Assembly: GCF_000153765.1 (NCBI RefSeq)
Contig: NZ_DS022296.1
Location: 35,069-99,068 of the forward strand
DNA: 64,000 nt
Direction: 5' to 3'
Source: Mariprofundus ferrooxydans PV-1
GTDB taxonomy: Bacteria > Pseudomonadota > Zetaproteobacteria > Mariprofundales > Mariprofundaceae
Made by a program: the position numbers and the translations under genes. This document shows, in pieces, positions 19,058 to 27,577 of the stretch. Under the pieces are notes generated by a model. The model was not told where the DNA came from. It made no database searches and saw only the letters and a list, made by a program, of their open reading frames with translations. Within the stretch, counting starts at the first letter, position 1; each line of letters starts with the position of its first letter.

Positions 19058-20281
19058 TTAACTCTCTTTGTAAAAAATTCGCCCCGCCCAGTTCGTTGCA
19101 GAATAAGTTTTTTTTCCCATGTATCGCCAGCTGAACTCAAACAGGAAGCGCCTTGCTGCTCGAGGACCACGCTGCTTCCCCCACACCAGCAGGCACGGCA
19201 GCAATACCAGAACTTTTAGTAGGTAAAGTAAAAATGTTGGCCGGTACAACTTCGCGATGTTTTCAAACCGGCAAAAATCAATCCCCTGCTTTGCTGCAGC
19301 AGGACGGTTAGCTCTTCGCTCAACAGCCAGTTTAATTAGAGGGCCGAAACGAGACTCATAGCTGTGCTCGGCTTTGGTTCTTGCATACCCGGCTTGTGCA
19401 ATGGCATCACGCCTGTCCGGATGGGCAAGCAGGTATTCAGTTTTTTCAACCAGATCGTCGATATCATCGAAAACAATAATCTCTTCGCCCGGCACATAAT
19501 ATTCATCCAAGTGCTCTGCTTTTTCTGTAACCAGCAGGCCACCCGCTCCGGGCACTTCAAAGACACGTGCCTTGATCTGCCGACTGCGCACTGGCTTACC
19601 ATCCTCAATCACCACGCCTGAATCACCGAAATTCAGACTGACCTGAGACTCTCGCATAATCCCGGCAATATCTTCGGCTGCCACCGGCCCATTAGGCCAG
19701 CCGTAACCGAATGCATCCACATGGATACCTCGCTGCTTCAACAACTCAACCCACTGTTTCCGATTGCCATACGTGGAGCCGACAAAACTGACCGGGTAAC
19801 GACACAGGTCTGCCCTGAGAGGAGGGGTCATGCGGGATGAGTCCGCGGCCCACTGACTAAGGACAAAGTTATCCAGCCCGTCCTTTTCCGCTTTTGCCAT
19901 GGCTGAGGGGTAAGTCGTAGCATGGAGGTCGAATAACGGAGCCAGAAATTTTGATGCCTGCTCATATTTCCATGAGTCATCTGTCGCCCAGTGTATCAGG
20001 GCTGCATCACTGCCTTCTCGGACCAGTTGCAGTGTCTCCAACCAGATTTCATAGGTCATCAACACGCAGAAGATCAGGTCTGGCTTTTCCGCTTCGACCA
20101 ACTGTAGCAACTTCCGGTTCATCTCTGCATAATCGGAGTATGCCGCCTTGTTCAGGCTTTCAAAAAACAACACCTCATGGCCAAGGTTCTTCAGCGCGGG
20201 CATAAAATTTGTGTATTCATACCCCAAGCCGCGCACCGGATCACCATAATTATGTTGTCCGAAGACACAGAGGACTTTCAT
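19058..20281 (-). CDS. CgeB-like GT-B glycosyltransferase
   Basis: About 407 residues from ATG 20281, giving the family-like start MKVLCVFGQHNYGDP. The longer frame to 20326 is rejected because it runs into the upstream gene. The C-terminal part (roughly 230-330) matches glycosyl-transferase-1-like regions of CgeB/DUF3880 proteins: SLNFGDSG, then KARVFEVPGAGGLLVTE and EEIIVFDDIDDLVEKTEYLL. A hydrophobic stretch lies near residue 370. Its first 23 bases, including the start codon, also occur at 23573-23595 as the edge of the duplicated block, where they lead nowhere. Confidence 0.8.
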   Translation of the reverse strand: MKVLCVFGQHNYGDPVRGLGYEYTNFMPALKNLGHEVLFFESLNKAAYSDYAEMNRKLLQLVEAEKPDLIFCVLMTYEIWLETLQLVREGSDAALIHWATDDSWKYEQASKFLAPLFDLHATTYPSAMAKAEKDGLDNFVLSQWAADSSRMTPPLRADLCRYPVSFVGSTYGNRKQWVELLKQRGIHVDAFGYGWPNGPVAAEDIAGIMRESQVSLNFGDSGVVIEDGKPVRSRQIKARVFEVPGAGGLLVTEKAEHLDEYYVPGEEIIVFDDIDDLVEKTEYLLAHPDRRDAIAQAGYARTKAEHSYESRFGPLIKLAVERRANRPAAAKQGIDFCRFENIAKLYRPTFLLYLLKVLVLLPCLLVWGKQRGPRAARRFLFEFSWRYMGKKTYSATNWAGRIFYKES

Positions 20282-20300
20282 ATGTACGTAATGGCAAAGC

Positions 20301-21026
20301 TCATTTCGGCTTATAACCAATAGCAATCATCGAACGGGACCAGATTGCCGGAGGACGCATACCCAGTGCAATGCAGAAACCGTCTGCCAGCAGTTTTGCC
20401 GGGAAAAAGACCAGCCAGCGCAGGGTATCCACGATACCCCCCGGTTGCGGCCGTTCATCAAGAATCCTTACCTGCTCAAAACCATGCATCTCAAGCAGGG
20501 TACGCACAACATTGGAGGTCATACCCCACTGATGGGTCAGATCATTCCATGCATCATGGGCACCGAATGGACCATCACCGCACGGCGCCCTGAGGATTAT
20601 TGTCCCGCCTGGCTTCAGACCATCGTATATGAGTGATAGAAATTCGAGCACTTTGCCTTTATCCAGATGTTCAATGAAATCAAGAGAAGTGACCAAGTCG
20701 AACGAAGCTCCTTCACCGGACAGGATTTGAAAGGCATCGCCCTGTTCGGCGGGTAAGCCAACCAGTTTCGCCAGCTCCACCTGCTTTGAGTCCAGATCAA
20801 TGCCCTGAATATTTTGATATCCCTTGCCTTTCAGGAAGTAAAGAAAATTCCCAAAGCCACACGGCACATCCAGACACCTGGCCTGTTTATCCACGGGCAA
20901 ATAGCGCTTCAATCTTCCGTCATACCATTTTCCCAGCTTCCTGAATCGGGCTAACAAACTATCTTCAGTCAGCAGACCTCGTGCCTGGGTCTGGTAGTCG
21001 TAATAGGCCTTTTCATATGGTTCCAT
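20301..21026 (-). CDS. Class I SAM-dependent methyltransferase, copy 1
   Basis: A 241-residue methyltransferase. The SAM-binding motif I is CLDVPCGFGNFLYFL, followed by GIDLDSKQVELAK (acidic ribose-binding end of strand 2) and FDLVTSLDFIEHLDKG. The C-terminal part has a hydrophobic segment (WLVFFPAKLLADGFCIAL), often seen in polysaccharide methyltransferases. ATG at 21026 is preferred to the GTG directly before it. Only a few bases separate it from the FkbM-like gene. The second copy differs by one residue (Ile here, Thr there, near residue 229). Target is presumably a sugar, which is inference. Confidence 0.88.
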   Translation of the reverse strand: MEPYEKAYYDYQTQARGLLTEDSLLARFRKLGKWYDGRLKRYLPVDKQARCLDVPCGFGNFLYFLKGKGYQNIQGIDLDSKQVELAKLVGLPAEQGDAFQILSGEGASFDLVTSLDFIEHLDKGKVLEFLSLIYDGLKPGGTIILRAPCGDGPFGAHDAWNDLTHQWGMTSNVVRTLLEMHGFEQVRILDERPQPGGIVDTLRWLVFFPAKLLADGFCIALGMRPPAIWSRSMIAIGYKPK

Positions 21027-21029
21027 CAC

Positions 21030-21851
21030 TTACTTCAACTGCTCCCGCACAAAGTCCTTGGCCTTTCTAATCAGGTCATATACCGGCCGCAACAGGGTAG
21101 AGTGAAAGCTGATTCTTGTATGCTCTCCGATAAGTTTCCCTTTGTAAGGAAAGGATGCACCATAAGCTAAATCTGTTTTAGACAAAACATATTCACCTGA
21201 GTAACTGGTGATGAAGTATGTAACGTAGCGGTCATTCTTTATTTTTTCCAAACGCGTTTCATAATCTGCAAACAATTCCTCATACTCGTTCAATACAAAG
21301 AAGCTGTTCGTTTCGGTCACTGCAACCAACTTATATCCCTTCGACTCTCCCACTCTGACCAGCGCAGAAACAGAACATCCGAAGTAGTTGTTTTCTGCCG
21401 CGACCAGATCAATCTCAGCTGGAATAGTTGGATTATGCTCGCACACAACCACTCTCGGGCGAATCGTTTTAAGGCTCTCAAAGATATAGTAGTCATTGCC
21501 ATCAATATCGATGGAAAGCAGATCAATCTGCTCCGTGACCCCTTCTTTATCCAATAAGGCTTCCAGAGTTGAATCACCCGAACTCTGCACAAATGCACAA
21601 ATACAGCTGCAGTTATATTCACTAACATTTTTCAGCAGCCGTTTATAACGCCTTTGATTGCCTTCAATCAACACCCCTCTCCAGGACTTTGTCCAGAGAT
21701 TCGCAGTGTTGGCCATATGAAAACCGTCCCAGGCGCCAAACTCAACACACAGCTTCGACTTCGTACCAATAGTTTCGAAAATTCGCTCAATAATACCATC
21801 CTCTCCAAACTGGGAGTAAATGTTTGAACGATAATCAACTAGCTTTTGCAT
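21030..21851 (-). CDS. FkbM-like methyltransferase-fold protein, copy 1
   Basis: About 273 residues from ATG 21851, which has AAGG 6 bases upstream. It begins with a short YSQFGEDGIIERIF motif, then LCVEFGAWDGFHMANTANL (SAM-site region) and LLSIDIDGNDYYIFESL, the pattern of FkbM-type sugar O-methyltransferase relatives in glycan clusters. The two gene copies give identical proteins. Role as a sugar methyltransferase is inferred from fold and context. Confidence 0.8.
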   Translation of the reverse strand: MQKLVDYRSNIYSQFGEDGIIERIFETIGTKSKLCVEFGAWDGFHMANTANLWTKSWRGVLIEGNQRRYKRLLKNVSEYNCSCICAFVQSSGDSTLEALLDKEGVTEQIDLLSIDIDGNDYYIFESLKTIRPRVVVCEHNPTIPAEIDLVAAENNYFGCSVSALVRVGESKGYKLVAVTETNSFFVLNEYEELFADYETRLEKIKNDRYVTYFITSYSGEYVLSKTDLAYGASFPYKGKLIGEHTRISFHSTLLRPVYDLIRKAKDFVREQLK

Positions 21852-21871
21852 ATTCAACCTTCATCGGGTAA

Positions 21872-22004
21872 TTATTCGGAAAATATTTGACGTACTTTAT
21901 AGGGAGCACTGACCATCACTACCTTATCAAGAAAATGCTCCGTATTTTCCACATAGCCAATATAGTAGTTAATCCGGTCCATCATTAATACTTAATTCAA
22001 TATT
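21872..22004 (-). pseudogene. Remnant of a family 2 glycosyltransferase (C-terminal fragment)
   Basis: Read on the minus strand in one frame, this stretch gives KILN-stop-VLMMDRINYYIGYVENTEHFLDK..., ending at TAA 21872-21874. It aligns residue by residue with the C-terminus of the intact GT2 at 25175-26014 (KVLNSVLMMDRIRYYVGHIAEASHVIDK...). A Ser codon of the intact gene is TAA here, and nothing recognisable of the rest of the gene remains before the wzy-like gene. It therefore looks like the decayed tail of a related, not identical, GT2. Confidence 0.75.
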
Positions 22005-22059
22005 TTGATATGTTTGACCCCGCAATGACTGGACTGACTTACCACACAAGAGGCCAGCC

Positions 22060-23370
22060 TTAGTCATTAAACAGATCACCTCTCTGCTTCTGCAACAAAC
22101 TGGATAAACATGCGACCGCAAATCCACTGAGGAGGAATAGAGGTAAGCTTCTGAATGATCCTAACTGACTTTGGGTCATATTTAAAATAAGGTAAAATAG
22201 CAGCAGGAACACTATCGAGACAGTAACGGCTTGGTTCTGCGCAAGCATTTTAGGAAAATTCCTCAAGACACAGTTCATAAGAAACAAAAAAAATATAACC
22301 AGCGCCATTGCTGATGGAAGCCCAAACAGTAATGCCGACTCAATTATTACGTTATGCGGATGAGGATCCTTGTAACTCCATGACCTTGCGCCAATACCTA
22401 GCACAGGGTTGTTTTTGATATTCTCCCATGCCCTAGCCCACAAAACCAGCCTGACAGCAGCGCTATTTGTAGGATCCACTTCACCATACCCATACCCATG
22501 AGGAACCCCTTGGAGTTCAGCAGCCTTCACAAGATCGGCTACATCCCACTGTCCGTAGAAACGCTTGGTGTTTTCCGGTGCCGTAATATATGCCAAAGCC
22601 ACGCCAGCTATAATCGCAGCAATAATCCAAAGTTTATTAACGTTATCGGCCCGCCTCCAAGGCAACACCATCATTGATAATATAACCGCAATCATTGCAA
22701 ACACTACCGATCTGGAAGAGATCAGTAGAGACAGGCTGGTTGTGGCTGCAATAACGCTCAACAGACCGACAAACAATGTTCGATAATTCTTAACAATTGA
22801 AGTAAACAGAATTAAGCCTGTCGCCAAGATAGAAAGACTTCCCATGACAACGTCCATCCCCCCCACTGTACTTACTTTCCCATACAAAATGGGGTGCTGT
22901 AACCATGGCATGGATTCCCATTGATAAAACAACTCCGGCAAAGATACAGTAAAGAAGACTAAGGCCAATAAGGCAAACAAAGCAATATACACAAAAGCCG
23001 AATCCTGCTCTTCTGCTGGCGTGAATCGCCCAATAAGATATGGCAACAAATTCAGAACCGTAAAATAAAGTAATATATTACTTGTCCCATCTACACGAAG
23101 GTAACCAACAAGGGCAAAAACAAAGAACAGCAGCATAGCACTATCAAACCGTGTCCATTTTACACCCTGCAATTTATATGGTCTGGTTTTATAAAACCAA
23201 ACAACAAAACACACAACAATAACCGTCCGAGTTACCCATGGCTGAGCAGGAGAGTTACCAAAAACCAGATACACCATGCCAAGAAAGGGAAAAATACAAA
23301 CAAGAACAGCTAAGATCAAAGCAGACCATCGTACGGGCCAAGCTATTTCAAGCCAATTATGTAAATTCAT
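22060..23370 (-). CDS. O-antigen polymerase/ligase-like membrane protein (Wzy candidate)
   Basis: A 436-residue integral membrane protein with about eleven to twelve hydrophobic helices. It has a long C-terminal periplasmic-type loop, including NNPVLGIGARSWSYKDPHPHNVIIES, that matches the O-antigen ligase/polymerase superfamily. Close to the flippase and sugar genes, the most likely job is chain polymerisation (Wzy). Its region is visibly more AT-rich than the flanking housekeeping genes, a common sign of horizontally moved O-antigen DNA. It lies between the two copies of the 1.6-kb repeat. Confidence 0.83.
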   Translation of the reverse strand: MNLHNWLEIAWPVRWSALILAVLVCIFPFLGMVYLVFGNSPAQPWVTRTVIVVCFVVWFYKTRPYKLQGVKWTRFDSAMLLFFVFALVGYLRVDGTSNILLYFTVLNLLPYLIGRFTPAEEQDSAFVYIALFALLALVFFTVSLPELFYQWESMPWLQHPILYGKVSTVGGMDVVMGSLSILATGLILFTSIVKNYRTLFVGLLSVIAATTSLSLLISSRSVVFAMIAVILSMMVLPWRRADNVNKLWIIAAIIAGVALAYITAPENTKRFYGQWDVADLVKAAELQGVPHGYGYGEVDPTNSAAVRLVLWARAWENIKNNPVLGIGARSWSYKDPHPHNVIIESALLFGLPSAMALVIFFLFLMNCVLRNFPKMLAQNQAVTVSIVFLLLFYLILNMTQSQLGSFRSLPLFLLSGFAVACLSSLLQKQRGDLFND

Positions 23371-23572
23371 TAATCATCCTAAATGCAACGCGATTTTGGA
23401 AAACGCAAAACATGCTTGTTTATCTTTCTAGCCTTTGACAACAAGCCTTCTGAACTCAAATAGCTTAAGAGTATAGTTAACAGTATATTTTCTTACAACT
23501 ATAGTTCCCATCAATGCCGTCAATAGTTGCCACTGCATTAATGTTTCGGCACCTCATAATTAATTTTTCTTC
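23371..23572. other. AT-rich gap before the wzy-like gene
   Basis: About 200 bp between the wzy-like start and repeat copy 2. No gene-sized frame or convincing promoter is seen. Its right edge joins directly to a 23-base stub of the CgeB-like gene start (23573-23595), which is the repeat boundary. Confidence 0.6.
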
Positions 23573-23614
23573 CCGAAGACACAGAGGACTTTCATATGTA
23601 CGTAATGGCAAAGC

Positions 23615-24340
23615 TCATTTCGGCTTATAACCAATAGCAATCATCGAACGGGACCAGGTTGCCGGAGGACGCATACCCAGTGCAATGCAGAAACCGTCTG
23701 CCAGCAGTTTTGCCGGGAAAAAGACCAGCCAGCGCAGGGTATCCACGATACCCCCCGGTTGCGGCCGTTCATCAAGAATCCTTACCTGCTCAAAACCATG
23801 CATCTCAAGCAGGGTACGCACAACATTGGAGGTCATACCCCACTGATGGGTCAGATCATTCCATGCATCATGGGCACCGAATGGACCATCACCGCACGGC
23901 GCCCTGAGGATTATTGTCCCGCCTGGCTTCAGACCATCGTATATGAGTGATAGAAATTCGAGCACTTTGCCTTTATCCAGATGTTCAATGAAATCAAGAG
24001 AAGTGACCAAGTCGAACGAAGCTCCTTCACCGGACAGGATTTGAAAGGCATCGCCCTGTTCGGCGGGTAAGCCAACCAGTTTCGCCAGCTCCACCTGCTT
24101 TGAGTCCAGATCAATGCCCTGAATATTTTGATATCCCTTGCCTTTCAGGAAGTAAAGAAAATTCCCAAAGCCACACGGCACATCCAGACACCTGGCCTGT
24201 TTATCCACGGGCAAATAGCGCTTCAATCTTCCGTCATACCATTTTCCCAGCTTCCTGAATCGGGCTAACAAACTATCTTCAGTCAGCAGACCTCGTGCCT
24301 GGGTCTGGTAGTCGTAATAGGCCTTTTCATATGGTTCCAT
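23615..24340 (-). CDS. Class I SAM-dependent methyltransferase, copy 2
   Basis: A duplicate of the gene at 20301-21026 with the same SAM motif (CLDVPCGFGNF), start context and length of 241 residues. The only protein difference seen is Thr in place of Ile in MRPPATWSRS. Unlike copy 1 it is not followed by an intact CgeB-like gene: only the first eight codons of that gene remain after its stop. Confidence 0.88.
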   Translation of the reverse strand: MEPYEKAYYDYQTQARGLLTEDSLLARFRKLGKWYDGRLKRYLPVDKQARCLDVPCGFGNFLYFLKGKGYQNIQGIDLDSKQVELAKLVGLPAEQGDAFQILSGEGASFDLVTSLDFIEHLDKGKVLEFLSLIYDGLKPGGTIILRAPCGDGPFGAHDAWNDLTHQWGMTSNVVRTLLEMHGFEQVRILDERPQPGGIVDTLRWLVFFPAKLLADGFCIALGMRPPATWSRSMIAIGYKPK

Positions 24341-24343
24341 CAC

Positions 24344-25165
24344 TTACTTCAACTGCTCCCGCACAAAGTCCTTGGCCTTTCTAATCAGGTCATATACCGG
24401 CCGCAACAGGGTAGAGTGAAAGCTGATTCTTGTATGCTCTCCGATAAGTTTCCCTTTGTAAGGAAAGGATGCACCATAAGCTAAATCTGTTTTAGACAAA
24501 ACATATTCACCTGAGTAACTGGTGATGAAGTATGTAACGTAGCGGTCATTCTTTATTTTTTCCAAACGCGTTTCATAATCTGCAAACAATTCCTCATACT
24601 CGTTCAATACAAAGAAGCTGTTCGTTTCGGTCACTGCAACCAACTTATATCCCTTCGACTCTCCCACTCTGACCAGCGCAGAAACAGAACATCCGAAGTA
24701 GTTGTTTTCTGCCGCGACCAGATCAATCTCAGCTGGAATAGTTGGATTATGCTCGCACACAACCACTCTCGGGCGAATCGTTTTAAGGCTCTCAAAGATA
24801 TAGTAGTCATTGCCATCAATATCGATGGAAAGCAGATCAATCTGCTCCGTGACCCCTTCTTTATCCAATAAGGCTTCCAGAGTTGAATCACCCGAACTCT
24901 GCACAAATGCACAAATACAGCTGCAGTTATATTCACTAACATTTTTCAGCAGCCGTTTATAACGCCTTTGATTGCCTTCAATCAACACCCCTCTCCAGGA
25001 CTTTGTCCAGAGATTCGCAGTGTTGGCCATATGAAAACCGTCCCAGGCGCCAAACTCAACACACAGCTTCGACTTCGTACCAATAGTTTCGAAAATTCGC
25101 TCAATAATACCATCCTCTCCAAACTGGGAGTAAATGTTTGAACGATAATCAACTAGCTTTTGCAT
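24344..25165 (-). CDS. FkbM-like methyltransferase-fold protein, copy 2
   Basis: Identical in protein sequence to the product of 21030-21851, about 273 residues from ATG 25165. In this copy the upstream gene is the intact GT2 (stop at 25175), with the AAGG ribosome-binding site just after that stop codon, so the two should be translated from one message. This is probably the ancestral arrangement of the block. Confidence 0.8.
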   Translation of the reverse strand: MQKLVDYRSNIYSQFGEDGIIERIFETIGTKSKLCVEFGAWDGFHMANTANLWTKSWRGVLIEGNQRRYKRLLKNVSEYNCSCICAFVQSSGDSTLEALLDKEGVTEQIDLLSIDIDGNDYYIFESLKTIRPRVVVCEHNPTIPAEIDLVAAENNYFGCSVSALVRVGESKGYKLVAVTETNSFFVLNEYEELFADYETRLEKIKNDRYVTYFITSYSGEYVLSKTDLAYGASFPYKGKLIGEHTRISFHSTLLRPVYDLIRKAKDFVREQLK

Positions 25166-25174
25166 ATTCAACCT

Positions 25175-26014
25175 TCATCGAACCACCATGCGAAAAATAT
25201 TGGAAACGACTGCTTTCACATATTTCAAGGGCAACAATAACACTATAACCAACTTATCAATAACATGGCTGGCTTCTGCTATATGGCCCACATAATATCT
25301 TATTCGATCCATCATTAAGACTGAATTCAGAACTTTCGTTCTCAAAGAAAATTTTCCCTGATTTTCCGGCGGCATACGCTTATAAAACACTGTAGACGGA
25401 TCAATATGTACCGTACCGTAATTCAAACAGTGGAATACAAACAACATATCAGAAAAGTTATTCACATTAAAATCAACAAAGGATTTATTTTGATTCAGGA
25501 AAGAGGTCCTGAACAGGCCGTATATCAGGCAGGCTTTGCCACTATACTCTTCCATCCAAAAATATTTAATAAGCCTTTGTAGTCGATCCTTCGAAAACAC
25601 ATACGTACCACAATCACGGATTGTGCTTCCAGTCTCATTAACCGCTACTACCTTGCCAAAGGACAATACGACTCCCTGTGTTTCAAAGCCCTTAACCATC
25701 CTTTCTAACCAGTGTGAATCCCAAATGTCATCATAAGCAGCCCACATAAAGTATTCACCTGTCGCTTGCTTTAAGACAAAGTCAAAATTTGCAACTGCAC
25801 CTAAATTCGTTTCATGCCTGTAATAGCGAATCCGGGAATCCTTAGCTGCCAACGACACCGCAAGTTCATCCGTTCTGTCAGTCGAAGCATTGTCCGCAAT
25901 AATCAGGTCAAAATCAGTAAAACTTTGACCGAGAAGCGATTCTATAGCCTGTACCAAGTGAGCTTCGCCGTTATAAACAGGCATGCCGATAGAAATACTA
26001 TGTATTTTAGACAT
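25175..26014 (-). CDS. Glycosyltransferase family 2
   Basis: About 279 residues from ATG 26014 (family start MSKIHSISIGMPVYNGEAH). A GT-A catalytic domain with ADNASTDRTDEL and a YFMWAAYDDIWD acidic metal/nucleotide motif, then a C-terminal region with a hydrophobic tail (KLVIVLLLPLKYVKAVV) likely to touch the membrane. Sugar specificity is unknown. A decayed relative of its C-terminus lies at 21872-22004. It is immediately upstream of repeat copy 2. Confidence 0.88.
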   Translation of the reverse strand: MSKIHSISIGMPVYNGEAHLVQAIESLLGQSFTDFDLIIADNASTDRTDELAVSLAAKDSRIRYYRHETNLGAVANFDFVLKQATGEYFMWAAYDDIWDSHWLERMVKGFETQGVVLSFGKVVAVNETGSTIRDCGTYVFSKDRLQRLIKYFWMEEYSGKACLIYGLFRTSFLNQNKSFVDFNVNNFSDMLFVFHCLNYGTVHIDPSTVFYKRMPPENQGKFSLRTKVLNSVLMMDRIRYYVGHIAEASHVIDKLVIVLLLPLKYVKAVVSNIFRMVVR

Positions 26015-26071
26015 TTTCAACCAACTCCAATTGAAACACAATACCACCTTAGCATAAAAATAAGATTCGGG

Positions 26072-27568
26072 TTAAACAGTGCTATGGTACCATCTTATCA
26101 AATCTCTTCTCACCGCCGAGGCGGCCATTAATGCCACGGATACAGAAAGCAATCCCGTCATGAGAATCCAAACAATTCGCTGCCATTGCACTAATGTATC
26201 CGGCATTACCCACCAACTAAAAATAACAGCCACAAATGACAGCAGCGCAGGCACCGCAAAATCTTCGATCACCCAGCTAGCCAGTTCATCAGTCATTATT
26301 TTCCTATGCATAAAAATAAGTCCAAACAGTATATAGCCTACATTCAGACACACCCAGATCAGAGCACCGCCTATAGCACCAAGTGCGTTCACAGCAACAA
26401 TCAATCCCGGAATCAATACAATCAGTGCGGCCCCATTTATGTATACAACCAGCCTTGTCCACCCATACGCCAGTTGGAGTGCGTAGGGAATATTCATCAT
26501 TCCATTCAATGATGTACCGATAATCAGCAGGCTCAAAATAGGAGCCGCCTTGTGTGCAATCTCTTCATTCTGAGTCCAAATCAAAAGCAAATCAGTCGAG
26601 AAAACGCACACTACAGCAGCTACGGGCATCACAAGCACTGTCATAAATTGACAGCTTTTATGATATAACCGAATCAAACCCTGCTCTTCACCAGCTGATA
26701 CCATCTGAGAAAACCGTGGATACACAGCTGCAAAAACAGGTCCGACAATCACATATAACCCCATCGCCACTGTAGATGCGAGCATGTAATAACCGAATTC
26801 CTGCAGAGGCAACAACTTGCTCAATAAAACTTTATCTGACTGCATCAGGACAACGGACAATATTGCTATGACACTCATACCTGCAACAAATTGCCATAAG
26901 CGGTGAAAAATGGACCAGTGGAAGCTAGCCTTTAAAGCAGCAAGCGGAAGACTCTTCCATAGCGCCACAGCCACCCACACTGTACCTGCAGCCGTGATAG
27001 CCAGTTGCCACTGAAAAAACGCCACAATCGACGAACTCGCCAACCAGAGTACAAACACAACACCACCACTGCGTAATGTCTCCACAACCACCTTGATTAC
27101 ATTTAGCAACGTCTGTCGCTGTAACCCAAGCAATCCGCCCCCATAGAAGCCATAGGGCATACGCAGGGCAATCATTGCCCCCATCAACATCAGTGATAGC
27201 TGTACAGTTTCTTCCGACAATGTACTGGCATTAAGCCACTCTCTTGCAATCCACGGCGCCAGCAAGCCAATGAGAACAACAATGACAATCGTAATGCCCC
27301 AGTACACCAATTCAAGCGTGCGCACCAAGTCATGCATATCCTGCCTGTCATCTGTAGCAGATAAGCGAGCAAGCTCCCGGGACACTGTTGCCGTCAAACC
27401 CATATCCAAAACAGCAAATACAGCCTGCAGAGTCAGATAAAACCCAACTAACCCGTAAGACTCCACCCCCATAAAATGGATATATAGAGGAACAAACGCT
27501 ATAGACATCAAGGCCACCCAGCTGCTTCCTAACAGGTTGGCGATGATATTCTTCCTGACCAGGGACAT
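26072..27568 (-). CDS. Wzx-type lipid-linked oligosaccharide flippase
   Basis: A 498-residue membrane protein of the MOP/polysaccharide-transporter superfamily, with about 12-14 hydrophobic helices. It begins MSLVRKNIIANLLGSSWVALMSIAFVPLYIHFMG, the typical Wzx N-terminus. It would move the undecaprenyl-PP-linked repeat unit to the periplasmic face for polymerisation. It starts 9 bp after the upstream hydroxylase-like gene. Presence of Wzx and no ABC transporter points to Wzx/Wzy-dependent assembly. Confidence 0.92.
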   Translation of the reverse strand: MSLVRKNIIANLLGSSWVALMSIAFVPLYIHFMGVESYGLVGFYLTLQAVFAVLDMGLTATVSRELARLSATDDRQDMHDLVRTLELVYWGITIVIVVLIGLLAPWIAREWLNASTLSEETVQLSLMLMGAMIALRMPYGFYGGGLLGLQRQTLLNVIKVVVETLRSGGVVFVLWLASSSIVAFFQWQLAITAAGTVWVAVALWKSLPLAALKASFHWSIFHRLWQFVAGMSVIAILSVVLMQSDKVLLSKLLPLQEFGYYMLASTVAMGLYVIVGPVFAAVYPRFSQMVSAGEEQGLIRLYHKSCQFMTVLVMPVAAVVCVFSTDLLLIWTQNEEIAHKAAPILSLLIIGTSLNGMMNIPYALQLAYGWTRLVVYINGAALIVLIPGLIVAVNALGAIGGALIWVCLNVGYILFGLIFMHRKIMTDELASWVIEDFAVPALLSFVAVIFSWWVMPDTLVQWQRIVWILMTGLLSVSVALMAASAVRRDLIRWYHSTV

Positions 27569-27577
27569 GCGAGGAGC

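Larger units (their letters stand above)
20259..21866. repeat. Direct repeat copy 1 (1,608 bp)
   Basis: Matches 23573-25180 base for base at a constant offset of 3,314, with a single difference noticed (A at 20344, G at 23658). It contains a methyltransferase gene, a FkbM-like gene, the first 23 bases of the CgeB-like gene and the bases just before the FkbM-like start. Identity ends sharply at both edges. Near-identity implies recent duplication or gene conversion. Confidence 0.95.
23573..25180. repeat. Direct repeat copy 2 (1,608 bp)
   Basis: The partner of 20259-21866. The left boundary is inside what would be the ninth codon of a CgeB-like gene; the right boundary takes in the last codon and stop of the GT2 gene at 25175-26014. 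Orientation is the same as copy 1, so homologous recombination between them could delete or amplify the 3.3-kb unit that carries the wzy-like gene. Confidence 0.95.

Noticed and set aside
20259..25180. Insertion sequence or composite transposon as the cause of the 1.6-kb repeat
   Set aside because: No transposase gene, terminal inverted repeats or target-site duplications were seen at either edge.
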